Below, one piece after another: positions 16,050 to 24,579 of a stretch of 64,000 nt of DNA (positions within the stretch are counted from its first letter, which is position 1; each line of letters begins with the position of its first letter). A program made the position numbers and the translations under genes. Location of the stretch: assembly GCF_900169265.1 (NCBI RefSeq), contig NZ_FXYX01000004.1, positions 62,001 through 126,000 on the forward strand. The letters are read 5' to 3'. The stretch comes from Brevibacterium iodinum ATCC 49514 (GTDB lineage Bacteria > Actinomycetota > Actinomycetes > Actinomycetales > Brevibacteriaceae). The notes under the pieces were generated by a model. The model did not search any database. It was not told where the DNA came from and saw only the letters and a list, made by a program, of their open reading frames with translations.

Positions 16050-17990
16050 ATGCAGAAGAAACTCGTGCAGAGTTCGCTGGCAATCAGTGCCGCTGCGGCG
16101 CTGAGCCTGAGCGGCGCGCTCGTCGCCTCACCGGCGATGGCTGACAACGCCCCGCAGAAGCTGGACCTCCAGAGTGAAGCCCACGTCCAGAAGGCACTTT
16201 CTGGTATCGAAGGCGTCAACGCCTACGGCACCGACGGCAGCGAGCTCAGCATCGGCGTTGCCAAGAAGACCGATGATGTCAAGAAGCTCGAAGAGAAGTA
16301 CCAGAACATCAAGGTCACCGAGGGCGTCAAGGAACTGAAGCCCTACGCGAAGAATGACCTTGTCGGCGGTGCCGGCTACCTGGTCAAGGCAGGCGAGAGC
16401 GGCGGAGCCTGCTCGACCGGCTTCTCCGGCTGGGATGGAGACGGCAAGCCCGTCGTCCTCACCGCCGGTCACTGCTCGAAGATCATCAACGAGCAGACAA
16501 ACGAGTTCGACGGCGACACCACGGTCGACCAGACCGAGAAGCCCTCGATCTCCGAGGCCAACGGCGGCGAAGGCTTCCAGGCCTCCGGCAGCGGCGTCAT
16601 CGGCAAGTGGGGCTTCCACAACTTCGGCGGCGACCTCCTCGAAGGCGCCGACCAGAACAAGTGGCCTGAGCCCAGCGAGTCCGACATCGACTTCGCAGTC
16701 ATCAACGTCGACGAGTCGAAGTACAACGTCAAGAACGGCATCACCGACTGGTCGACCGCCGATTCGGACGATCTGGCCAAGTCGACCACCGAGATCACCG
16801 AGGTCGGTGCGCACAAGGACGGCGCTATCAGCAAGTCCGGTCGTACCACCGGTAAGACCGAGGGCAAGGTTCTGCCCCGCTCGGAGTACGACTTCGATTA
16901 CCAGAATGTCGGCGGTCGTTGGGTCCACGGATTCGGTGTGACTGCTCCGATCGACAAGCCCTTCTCGCAGCCGGGCGACTCCGGCGGCGGCGTCTACCAG
17001 GGCAACACCGCCGTGGGTGTCATCTCCGGCGGCGGCGACCTCGATGCGAACACCTCGTTCACCTGGGTTGCCGACCTGGACCACTCGCTCGAGGAGTCCG
17101 GCACGGACTTCAACCTCAAGAAGCCGGGCGAGGAGACCCCTGAGGCACCTGCCGCTCCGAAGGCCGAAGACCAGACCATCGAGCCTGAGGGCAAGGTCCA
17201 GGGCAAGGCCGAGGCTGGCGCCAAGGTCGAGGTCAAGTGGGAACCCGCTGAAGGTGCTCAGGCAGCCGAGAACGGTTCTGAGACCGTCACGGCTGACAAG
17301 GACGGAAACTTCTCCGTCGAGGGCCCCAAGGCCGAAGGCGACTACAACTTCACTGCGACTGCAACCGTCGATGGACAGGAGTCCAAGACGACCGAATTCG
17401 ACGTGACCGTTGAGAAGGACGAGTCCGAGACCCCTGCTCCCGTCGGGCGTGAGATCAGCGTCGACCCCAAAGAGATCGCTGCTTCCGACTTCGTGAAGGA
17501 AGACAAGGGCGTGACGATCACGGTCAAGGGCTTCGACGAGGGCGAGAAGGTCAACCTCGAAGTTGCCAACGGGCCTGAAGGCGTCGAGGGCATCAAGCTG
17601 GACGAGACCGCCAATGAGAACGGTGCCGCCGCATTCTCGATCTACGGCACCAGCGCCGAGAACGCCGAGGCCTACCTCGGTAAGTACGACGTCGAGGTCA
17701 CCGGCGCCAACGACACCGAGGACGAGTCGGCACTGACCGGTACGTTCGAGGTAGTCGCTGACGAAGACGGTTCCGGCGGCGGATCCGGCGGAGACGATGA
17801 CGGCAACAACGACGGCGGCAATGCCGACGGCGGAGCCGGCGACGGAAACGACGATGACGGAAACGGTGACGGCGGTTCTGATTTGCCTCGCACCGGTGCC
17901 GAGCTGACCGGCCTTGCTGCCGGAGCCGGACTGCTCCTCGTGGGCGGAACCGCGGTCGTTTTGACGATGCGTCGCAAGAACAACAACTGA
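16050..17990 (+). CDS. LPRTG-anchored trypsin-like serine protease, copy 1
   Basis: Secreted chymotrypsin-fold (S1, streptogrisin-like) protease fixed to the wall by sortase. Order: Sec signal peptide (1-32, ending SPAMA-D), a pro-like segment (~33-100), and a protease domain with His141 in TAGHCSK, Asp214 in DIDFAVINVD and Ser311 in PGDSGGGV. An Ig-like repeat (~370-460) and a second beta domain (~465-580) follow, then a Gly/Asp/Asn linker, LPRTG, a membrane helix and an RRKNNN tail. No sortase gene is in the window. A near-identical paralogue follows. The complete triad suggests activity. Confidence 0.88.
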   Translation: MQKKLVQSSLAISAAAALSLSGALVASPAMADNAPQKLDLQSEAHVQKALSGIEGVNAYGTDGSELSIGVAKKTDDVKKLEEKYQNIKVTEGVKELKPYAKNDLVGGAGYLVKAGESGGACSTGFSGWDGDGKPVVLTAGHCSKIINEQTNEFDGDTTVDQTEKPSISEANGGEGFQASGSGVIGKWGFHNFGGDLLEGADQNKWPEPSESDIDFAVINVDESKYNVKNGITDWSTADSDDLAKSTTEITEVGAHKDGAISKSGRTTGKTEGKVLPRSEYDFDYQNVGGRWVHGFGVTAPIDKPFSQPGDSGGGVYQGNTAVGVISGGGDLDANTSFTWVADLDHSLEESGTDFNLKKPGEETPEAPAAPKAEDQTIEPEGKVQGKAEAGAKVEVKWEPAEGAQAAENGSETVTADKDGNFSVEGPKAEGDYNFTATATVDGQESKTTEFDVTVEKDESETPAPVGREISVDPKEIAASDFVKEDKGVTITVKGFDEGEKVNLEVANGPEGVEGIKLDETANENGAAAFSIYGTSAENAEAYLGKYDVEVTGANDTEDESALTGTFEVVADEDGSGGGSGGDDDGNNDGGNADGGAGDGNDDDGNGDGGSDLPRTGAELTGLAAGAGLLLVGGTAVVLTMRRKNNN

Positions 17991-18031
17991 GTGATGTGAA
18001 GCCGACCGTCTGACGGTCTGCTGAACTCACC

Positions 18032-18067
18032 GACGGTGCCCCCGGTCTTCTGACCGGGGGCACCGTC
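18032..18067 (+). terminator. Rho-independent terminator after protease copy 1
   Basis: GACGGTGCCCCCGGTC and its exact complement form a 16-bp stem around TTCT, 42 bp after the stop. The T-run is weak but the stem is very strong. Confidence 0.85.
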
Positions 18068-18254
18068 TATTCATGGCGGCGGTCTCCCGGAAGATGCCGG
18101 CAAGTCACTTTGTACATCTGCTGAAGTTTCGGTCATTAAGTTCACAGTTTTGGACGTACTTTTTTGGTAGTTCCTGAGTGCGGCCCGTAACCTTATCGTG
18201 ACTTAGGTCATCAACTTGTGACATTGATCCCTCAGAACAGAGAGACAACAACTT

Positions 18255-20483
18255 ATGCAGAAGAAACTCGTACAGAGTTCGCTGGCGCTCACGGCGGCAA
18301 CGGCGCTCGGCCTGGGCGGAGCGTTCGCTGCTTCTCCGGCCGTCGCTGACAACGGTCCGCAGAAGCTGAATGTGCAGAGCGATGCGGCTGTGCAGAAGAC
18401 TCTGGACAAGGCGTCCGGTGTCAACGCATACGGCGCCAAGAACGGCAAGCTCACCATCGGTGTTGAAAAGGCCGACAAGACTACCAAGAAGCTTGAGCAG
18501 GATTTCTCGAACGTCAAGGTCGTTGAGGGAGTCAAAGAGCTGAAGGCCTATGCCGGCAACGACTTGGTTGGCGGAGCGGGTTACCTTCTCCAGGATGGCG
18601 GACCCGGCGGCGCCTGCTCGACCGGGTTCTCAGGCTGGGATGCTGATGGAAAGCCGATCGTTCTGACCGCTGGCCACTGCGCCAAGATCATCAATGAGGA
18701 TACTTTCGAGTTCGAAGGCGACACGACTGTCGACGAAACCGAACAGCCTTCCACTGCCCCTGCGGTAGGCGGAAAGGGATTCAAGCAGACGGGGCTCGGT
18801 GCCATCGGCACATGGGGCTATAACAAGTTCGGTGGAGAACTCGTTCCTCCGGGTTCAAATGCTCAGCCCAATGAGGACGATATCGACTTCGCGATCATCA
18901 ATGTCGATGCTTCGAAGTACAACGTCAAGACGGGTGTAACCGACTGGTCGACCGCCGGAGACGACGATCTCGCTGCGAAGCTCGCTACCGATATCACCAA
19001 GGTCGGCGCTCATAGTGAAGGCACCGTTCAGAAGGCCGGCCGAACCACCGGGCTGACTGAGAACGAGACTTGGACTGCCTACAACGAGCAATTCGACTTC
19101 GTCAATGTCAGCGGACGCTTCGTCCACGGCTTCGGCGTCAAGGCGCCGAAGGGTGATCCGTTCTCCGCGCCCGGAGATTCCGGTGGCAGTGTATTCCAGG
19201 GTGAGACTGCAGTCGGCGTCATCTCCGGTGGCGGCCCCACAGAGGACGAGGACGGCAATGAAGTCGACTTCAGCTGGATTGCCGACCTCGACTATTCGCT
19301 CGAGAAGTCCGGCCAGTCGATTTCGTTCGAGGACCCGAACGAGGAGCCTCCGGGTGATGATGAGGCAGAGGCTGACGCGTCGGCTGCTGCTGACGGTGAA
19401 GATGCAGATGCTTCGGCCGCTGCCGACGGTGAGGACGCAGATGCTTCCGCCGCGGCCGAGGGCGACGACGCAAACGCTTCCGACAACGCTGACGCCGACG
19501 CCAAGGAAGCTGATGCTTCGTCCGCTGCGGAAGGCGACGACGCTGAAGCTTCGGCCGACGCAGACGGAGCAGAGTCAGACGCTTCCGCAGCCGCTGATGG
19601 CGACAACGCCGATGCATCCGCTGCCGCCGACGGTAAGGATGACAAGGCCGATTCCGACGCTGACGGCGACGAGAAGCCGGAAGCTCCCAAGGTTGGAGAC
19701 CAGACCGTCGTTGAAGGCGGAAAGATCACCGGTAAGGCCGCTCCGAACGCTGAAGTGAAGCTGACCTGGAAGGCCGCTGGCGATGCCCAGGCAGGTTCCG
19801 CTCAGGCTCAGGCCGCACCGGCTGAGGGCAGCGTCACGGTCAAGACCGATGCTGACGGAAACTTCTCCACCGAGGCTCCTGCCGAGGCTGGCGAATACGC
19901 CTACTCTGCCACGGTTACCGCTAACGGACAGACCTCGGAAGCAACCAGCTTCACGGTGACTGTCCAGGCTGCCGAAGCCGAGCGCAAGCTGACCGTCGAG
20001 CCGAAGGAGGTCGCTGCTTCGGACTTCGTGAAGGAAGACAAGGGCGTGCAGATCACGGCTGAAGGCTTCGAAGAGGGAGAGAAAGTGACCCTCAAGGTTG
20101 TCGACGGGCCTGAAGGCGTCAAGGACTATGAGATGACGCAGACCGCCAACGCTGAGGGAGTCGTCGGATTCTCGATCTACGGCACCAGCGCTTCGAACCC
20201 CGAGGCCTACCTCGGTAAGTACGACGTTCAGGTCACCGGCGCCAATGACACCGAAGACGAAGAAGCCCTCACCGGCTCCTTCCAGGTTGTTGCCGACGAA
20301 GACGGCAACGGCGGCGGCAACGATGGTGACGACAACGGCAACGATGATGGAAACGGTGACGGCGGCGGATCTGATCTGCCTCGCACCGGTGCCGAGCTGA
20401 CCGGCTTGGCTGCCGGAGCCGGACTGCTCCTCGTCGGTGGAGCCGCTGTTGTTCTGACCATGCGTCGCAAGAAGAACAACTGA
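18255..20483 (+). CDS. LPRTG-anchored trypsin-like serine protease, copy 2, with acidic repeat insert
   Basis: Paralogue of the preceding gene with the same first 11 residues (MQKKLVQSSLA), the same domain order and the same LPRTG sorting signal and RRKKNN tail. Triad: His141, Asp211 and Ser309 (PGDSGGSV). It differs by an extra low-complexity acidic block at residues ~373-475, built on an 11-residue unit like ADASAAADGED, between the protease and the Ig-like domain. The block probably acts as a spacer reaching through the wall or as a cation-binding stalk (inference). Length 742 aa. Own promoter region and a strong terminator, so the genes are separately transcribed. Confidence 0.88.
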   Translation: MQKKLVQSSLALTAATALGLGGAFAASPAVADNGPQKLNVQSDAAVQKTLDKASGVNAYGAKNGKLTIGVEKADKTTKKLEQDFSNVKVVEGVKELKAYAGNDLVGGAGYLLQDGGPGGACSTGFSGWDADGKPIVLTAGHCAKIINEDTFEFEGDTTVDETEQPSTAPAVGGKGFKQTGLGAIGTWGYNKFGGELVPPGSNAQPNEDDIDFAIINVDASKYNVKTGVTDWSTAGDDDLAAKLATDITKVGAHSEGTVQKAGRTTGLTENETWTAYNEQFDFVNVSGRFVHGFGVKAPKGDPFSAPGDSGGSVFQGETAVGVISGGGPTEDEDGNEVDFSWIADLDYSLEKSGQSISFEDPNEEPPGDDEAEADASAAADGEDADASAAADGEDADASAAAEGDDANASDNADADAKEADASSAAEGDDAEASADADGAESDASAAADGDNADASAAADGKDDKADSDADGDEKPEAPKVGDQTVVEGGKITGKAAPNAEVKLTWKAAGDAQAGSAQAQAAPAEGSVTVKTDADGNFSTEAPAEAGEYAYSATVTANGQTSEATSFTVTVQAAEAERKLTVEPKEVAASDFVKEDKGVQITAEGFEEGEKVTLKVVDGPEGVKDYEMTQTANAEGVVGFSIYGTSASNPEAYLGKYDVQVTGANDTEDEEALTGSFQVVADEDGNGGGNDGDDNGNDDGNGDGGGSDLPRTGAELTGLAAGAGLLLVGGAAVVLTMRRKKNN
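19371..19680 (+). repeat. Coding tandem repeat, ~33-bp unit, acidic Ala/Asp/Glu/Ser
   Basis: Degenerate in-frame repeats of about 33 bp encode 11-residue units such as DASAAADGEDA and DASAAAEGDDA. First copies are nearly identical in DNA, later ones diverged, as expected from slippage or recombination. The unit count could vary between strains. Confidence 0.75.
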
Positions 20484-20519
20484 AGCACACTCTGACGGTC
20501 ACTCGTTGACCGAATGAGG

Positions 20520-20555
20520 AAAGGTGCCCCTGACCAGCTGGTCAGGGGCACCTTT
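20520..20555 (+). terminator. Rho-independent terminator after protease copy 2
   Basis: A 36-bp perfect palindrome beginning AAAGGTGCCCCTGACC and centred on AGCT, ending in TTTT, 36 bp after the stop. The A/T flanks let it work in both directions. Confidence 0.9.
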
Positions 20556-20618
20556 TCTATACTTGAATCACAGTCGAAGTTGATTAGTCCCGAGCCAATT
20601 GACGAAGGAGTCAAAACA

Positions 20619-20834
20619 GTGAGCCTTGAAGACGATCCAGTCGACTACCAGGTCACCGAAGCCGGCATCCTCCTCATTCGCCGAGGCGGCCGTACCGTCA
20701 TGGAGCTCGGCGGAAAGAAGGCTGCCGCGCTCATCCCCGAGCTCGGCCGAGATGACGACACCGACCGGCACCTGTTGACACGGGCGACCGGAAACTATCG
20801 CCACGGCAACGAACAACAGTCTGGTCGGCATTGA
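20619..20834 (+). CDS. Small conserved hypothetical protein (71 aa)
   Basis: A 71-residue soluble protein starting VSLEDDPVDYQVTEAGILL, with a charged C-terminus and no known motif. The GTG at 20619 has GAAGGAG eight nt upstream, which is a good ribosome site; the longer frame from 20514 would run through the terminator. It lies between a strong terminator and a leaderless thioesterase gene, so it is transcribed alone. I do not recognise a function. Confidence 0.65.
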   Translation: MSLEDDPVDYQVTEAGILLIRRGGRTVMELGGKKAAALIPELGRDDDTDRHLLTRATGNYRHGNEQQSGRH

Positions 20835-20863
20835 ATCTGGCTGGACGTTCGTTCAGTTGTTGG

Positions 20864-20869
20864 TACTGT
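20864..20869 (+). promoter_or_regulatory. -10 hexamer, leaderless thioesterase promoter
   Basis: TACTGT ends 7 nt before the ATG at 20877, with no ribosome site in front. Confidence 0.4.
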
Positions 20870-20876
20870 ATGTGAT

Positions 20877-21695
20877 ATGAGTCAATCGACCGTCAGTGAG
20901 TTCTCACAGGCCACCGCAGTCACCCGGCAAGGCGACCACAGCTTCACCGCCGAACTCGACGCGGGCTGGAAAGTCGCCGGAGCCGTCAACGGAGGCTACC
21001 TTCTCGGAGTCGCCGGTCAAGCCCTGCGCACCGTCAATCCGAACACCCCGGATCCCCTCGTCATCTCCACCTTCTATCTCGGACCGAGCAGAGAAGGTCT
21101 GGTCGACATCACCACGCGCACACTGCGCGAAGGTCGATCGACGGCGAGCTACGGCATCGAACTCTCCCAGAACGGGGCACCGACGATCTCGGCAATGGCC
21201 ACGATGGGCAACCTCGGCGAGCTTCCCGATGATGTCGGCACGACAGCCACGCCGCCCCAGCTGCCCCCACCGGAAGAATGCGTCGGTGTCGCCGAAGCCA
21301 GCGAGGACTTCAAGAAGGCGGCGCCGCTCATCGAACGGTTCGATATGCGCCTCGACCCGGCCACCGCAGGATTCGCGGTCGGCAAACCCAGCGGTCGCGG
21401 GGTGTTGCAGGGCTGGATTCGGTTCGTCGACGGGACCGACCCGGACCCGCTGTCATTGCTGACTTTCCTCGACTCGTTTCCGCCGGTGATGTTCGACCTC
21501 GGTCGCTTCAACTGGGCGCCGACGATGGAACTGACCGCACACGTCCGCGCCCTGCCCGCTCCCGGCTGGATCAGCGCGCGACTGTCCACTCGGAACATCG
21601 CCGGCGGAATGTTCGAAGAGGACTGTGAACTGTGGGACTCGGCCGGTCGCCTCGTCGCTCAGTCGCGGCAGTTGGCGCGCCAGCCCCGCGGGTGA
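20877..21695 (+). CDS. Acyl-CoA thioesterase-like protein (double hot-dog, TesB/4HBT_3 type)
   Basis: 272-aa protein with two hot-dog halves, fitting the thioesterase family related to TesB. Supporting stretches: LDAGWKVAGAVNGGYLLGV (first hot-dog helix), STFYLGPSREG, and MELTAHVRALPAPGWI in the second half, followed by FEEDCELWDSAGRLVAQSRQL, the usual ending of this group. It should hydrolyse an acyl-CoA; chain length is unknown. No operon partner. Confidence 0.78.
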   Translation: MSQSTVSEFSQATAVTRQGDHSFTAELDAGWKVAGAVNGGYLLGVAGQALRTVNPNTPDPLVISTFYLGPSREGLVDITTRTLREGRSTASYGIELSQNGAPTISAMATMGNLGELPDDVGTTATPPQLPPPEECVGVAEASEDFKKAAPLIERFDMRLDPATAGFAVGKPSGRGVLQGWIRFVDGTDPDPLSLLTFLDSFPPVMFDLGRFNWAPTMELTAHVRALPAPGWISARLSTRNIAGGMFEEDCELWDSAGRLVAQSRQLARQPRG

Positions 21696-21802
21696 CGCGA
21701 CGATGACGGCGGATAACCGACCATGACGCCTTCGACTTGTCATGTCTGTGGGGTGCTCTAGAGTCGGGTCAGCACCTATCCGACTGCGAAAGGACCGCGC
21801 TC

Positions 21803-22174
21803 ATGGCGTCGCTGGCATCTTTGAGCATCACCTTCGACTGCCTCGATGTGGAAGCACAATCGATCTTCTGGGCAGACCTCCTCGGTGCCGACATCGATCC
21901 CGGCGCCAACGAGTTCGTTGCGAGCATCGGGGGAGTTCACAACAGCGAGTCACCGACCCCGGGAATGCTCTTCCTCAAGGTCGACGAACGGGCAGAGGGG
22001 AAGAACCCGCTGCACATCGACCTCGACGATCCGCACTATCCGGCGGACGTCGACCGCGCAGTCTCCTTGGGCGCACATAAGCTCGCGTCTTTCGACGAAT
22101 ATGGGATCGAATGGACGACTCTGAAAGATCCCGAAGGAAATCTCTTCGACATCGGTCGGCGAAAACTAGACTGA
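21803..22174 (+). CDS. VOC (glyoxalase-like) family protein
   Basis: 123-aa vicinal-oxygen-chelate protein. It opens with a short beta strand and the FDCLDVEAQSIFWADLLG signature, has LHIDLDDPHYPADVDRAVSLGA in the middle and ends WTTLKDPEGNLFDIGRR. Possible metal ligands are Asp21/His (LHIDL) and the C-terminal Glu in DPEGN. The ATG at 21803 has AAAGGA 9 nt upstream; the frame start at 21737 is rejected. Members include glyoxalases, dioxygenases and antibiotic-binding proteins, so no reaction is assigned. Confidence 0.78.
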   Translation: MASLASLSITFDCLDVEAQSIFWADLLGADIDPGANEFVASIGGVHNSESPTPGMLFLKVDERAEGKNPLHIDLDDPHYPADVDRAVSLGAHKLASFDEYGIEWTTLKDPEGNLFDIGRRKLD

Positions 22175-22229
22175 GCCTCACACACCTGGTTCGAACATCA
22201 GGCCGTCTGCATGGTCAGAGAGGCTCAGC

Positions 22230-22748
22230 ATGACCCTGCCATTGACCGATCCGAGCAACTCCCCGAACGAACGTCGTGGGCTCGAAGAATTCGTCGAGTA
22301 CTTCCGACAGGTGGTCAGACGCAAGGTCGATGGGCTGACGCCCGAGCAGCTCGACCACACCGTGGCCTCATCGTCTCTGACGATCGGCGGCATCCTCCGC
22401 CATCTCACGCTCGTCGAGGAGAGCTGGTTCGTCGAAGTGCTGCAGGGCAGAGAGCTGGGGGAGCCGTGGTCGAGCGTCGATTGGAACAGCGACCGTGATT
22501 GGGACTTCGAGTCTGCGTCAGGGATGACCGCAGACGAGCTCCTAGCTGACCACGAGCAGGCCTGTGAGAAGTCCCGTGAAATCCTCGCCGAGGTGGCCGA
22601 CCTTGACACGCTCACCGAACGAGGAGACCGTGACGGAGAGAAGTTCAACGTCCGGTGGATCCTCATCCATCTCATCGAAGAGTACGCTCGTCACGCAGGT
22701 CATGCGGACATCCTGCGCGAAGACACCGATGGTGAGATCGGCGACTGA
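22230..22748 (+). CDS. DinB-family protein (DUF664)
   Basis: 172-aa four-helix-bundle protein of the DinB/YfiT metal-binding superfamily. The core TIGGILRHLTLVEESWF carries one metal His, and ILIHLIEEYARHAGHADILRE carries the C-terminal His residues typical of the family. In actinobacteria many relatives are thiol (mycothiol or bacillithiol) transferases, but others are uncharacterised. The ATG is preceded by a weak GAGAGG site. Confidence 0.78.
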   Translation: MTLPLTDPSNSPNERRGLEEFVEYFRQVVRRKVDGLTPEQLDHTVASSSLTIGGILRHLTLVEESWFVEVLQGRELGEPWSSVDWNSDRDWDFESASGMTADELLADHEQACEKSREILAEVADLDTLTERGDRDGEKFNVRWILIHLIEEYARHAGHADILREDTDGEIGD

Positions 22749-22779
22749 GTCGCGACTCATCTGCACGGGGTGGATCAAA

Positions 22780-22785
22780 TAGGCT
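22780..22785 (+). promoter_or_regulatory. -10 hexamer, leaderless DUF368 promoter
   Basis: TAGGCT ends 7 nt before the ATG at 22793; GGAAGG also lies in that gap but is too near to act as a ribosome site. Confidence 0.4.
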
Positions 22786-22792
22786 GGAAGGT

Positions 22793-23800
22793 ATGACGAA
22801 CTCCCTGCCGACCGATACCGACACTGCGCCGAAGAGATCCAAAGCGCTCCTCCCGCTCGACCTGATCCGCGGCTTCCTCATCGGCAGTGCCGAACTCGTC
22901 CCCGGGGTCTCCGGAGGCACTATCGCCTTGGTCACCGGAGTCTACGACCAACTGATCGATTCCGCAGCGCACGTCGTTGCCGCGGCGAAGACCTTGGTGA
23001 CCGGCCCCAAGCGTGTCAGCGGAGCACTGGCAGAACTGCGGCGCACCGACTGGTTCCTCGTCATCCCTGTTCTGTTGGGTATGGCCGCGGCAGTGATCAC
23101 CATCGCCGGTGTCATGGAAGGCTTCGTCACCAGCAAACCCGAACTCTCGCGGGGTCTGTTCTTCGGTCTTGTCGCCGCCAGCATCGCGGTGCCGTTGAGG
23201 ATGTTGCCGGCCCGTTCCTCACGGCAGCCCGTGCTCCTCGGCGTTCTGGCGTTCATCGCCGCCGCCGCTCTCGCGTTCTGGATGACGAGTCTGGCAGGTG
23301 GGGCAGACGTGGAGAATCCACCGCTCATCGCCGTCTTCTTCGTCGCCTCGATCGCCATCTGCGCACTTGTGGTGCCAGGAGTGTCCGGATCGTTCTTCCT
23401 GCTGGCAGTGGGTATGTACTCGACCACTCTGCGGGCCGTCGACTCCCGCGATTTCGGGTACCTCGGAATCTTCATGCTCGGCGCGATCCTCGGCCTGGCG
23501 GTCTTTGTCAACATCCTGAAATATTTCCTGCACAACCACCGGTGGTGGGCCCTCATCGTCATGGCAGGACTGATGTTCGGTTCCCTCCGCGCGCTCTGGC
23601 CGTGGCAGTCATCTGCAGAGGTGGGCGCCGACGGCGAAGAACACGGAGCGGGCGGCCTGCTTGCTCCCGTCGATCCGGTACTCGGTCCGATCCTGCTTGC
23701 GGTCCTTGGCGCTGCTGTTGTCGTCATCCTCATCGTCGTCGAGGCGAAATCTGCATCATCGAAGGATGAGGCCGGCGGCGCCGATTCCTCTGGGGCGTGA
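22793..23800 (+). CDS. DUF368 membrane protein (polyprenyl-phosphate transporter-type)
   Basis: 335-aa multi-pass protein with the family motif IRGFLIGSAELVPGVSGGT near residue 25 and a second related segment ALVVPGVSGSFFLL near residue 195, the two halves of an inverted repeat. Work on DUF368 and DedA proteins has shown undecaprenyl-phosphate recycling across the membrane, so a role in carrier-lipid return for cell-wall synthesis is likely. The last ~25 residues are polar and probably cytoplasmic. Confidence 0.85.
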   Translation: MTNSLPTDTDTAPKRSKALLPLDLIRGFLIGSAELVPGVSGGTIALVTGVYDQLIDSAAHVVAAAKTLVTGPKRVSGALAELRRTDWFLVIPVLLGMAAAVITIAGVMEGFVTSKPELSRGLFFGLVAASIAVPLRMLPARSSRQPVLLGVLAFIAAAALAFWMTSLAGGADVENPPLIAVFFVASIAICALVVPGVSGSFFLLAVGMYSTTLRAVDSRDFGYLGIFMLGAILGLAVFVNILKYFLHNHRWWALIVMAGLMFGSLRALWPWQSSAEVGADGEEHGAGGLLAPVDPVLGPILLAVLGAAVVVILIVVEAKSASSKDEAGGADSSGA

Positions 23801-23934
23801 GCATCGGTAAACCGGCACTCAGCTGATCGAAGGGCGGTCGAGCGCCCGGTCCATGGTGATCGGGTTCGCCTCGGCGGCAACTCACGTAGAGTGAGAGCGA
23901 CAGCAGTCAGCTTCGAAGAAGGAGAGAGTCAAGC

Positions 23935-24435
23935 ATGGCCAACACAGCATTTCAGGGATCTCCGGTCAAGACCGTCGGCGAACTGCCAGCCAAGGGCGAG
24001 CAGTCTCCGGCATTCAGCCTCGTCGGCAGCGACCTCGGCGATGTGAACTCCCAGGACCACTCGGGCAAGCGCGTCGTGCTCAACATCTTCCCCAGCCTCG
24101 ATACGGGCGTGTGCGCCGCCTCGGTGCGCAAGTTCAACGAACTCGCCGCGGGTCTGGAGAACACCACCGTTCTCTGCGTGTCCAACGACCTTCCGTTCGC
24201 CCAGGCTCGCTTCTGCGGTGCCGAAGGCATTGAGAACGTCGTCATGGCATCGGGATTCCGCAGCTCGTTCGGCAAGGATTTCGGCGTGACCATGGTCGAT
24301 GGCCCGCTCGCCGGTCTGCTTGCACGGTCCGTCGTCGTCCTCGATGAGAAGGGCACCGTAACGTACACGCAGCTCGTCGACGAGATCACGACCGAACCAG
24401 ACTACGATTCGGCAATCGCGGCTCTGGGAGCCTGA
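23935..24435 (+). CDS. tpx: Thiol peroxidase (Tpx, atypical 2-Cys peroxiredoxin)
   Basis: Reduces H2O2 and alkyl hydroperoxides using thioredoxin-type thiols. The peroxidatic Cys is in [17 protein letters not shown] and the resolving Cys in [14 protein letters not shown], the Tpx pairing. Length 166 aa is exact for the family. AAGGAGAG gives a strong ribosome site and TAGAGT (23887-23892) a candidate -10. A strong terminator follows. Confidence 0.94.
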   Translation: MANTAFQGSPVKTVGELPAKGEQSPAFSLVGSDLGDVNSQDHSGKRVVLNIFPSLDTGVCAASVRKFNELAAGLENTTVLCVSNDLPFAQARFCGAEGIENVVMASGFRSSFGKDFGVTMVDGPLAGLLARSVVVLDEKGTVTYTQLVDEITTEPDYDSAIAALGA

Positions 24436-24471
24436 CCTCTCCGCGGGCCGATGGCAGACCGGCGAAGTACG

Positions 24472-24505
24472 AACCGGGCGGGACGCACACGCGTCCCGCC
24501 CGGTT
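24472..24505. terminator. Bidirectional terminator between tpx and the PIG-L gene
   Basis: AACCGGGCGGGACGC-ACAC-GCGTCCCGCCCGGTT, a perfect 15-bp stem with a 4-nt loop, between two convergent genes. Confidence 0.88.
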
Positions 24506-24579
24506 GTTCTATATCAGCAGCGCGCCGGTCGAGGTGGTTCGGAGCGCCGGCTGCTGACGAGGAGCAACTGGCGAAGTGC

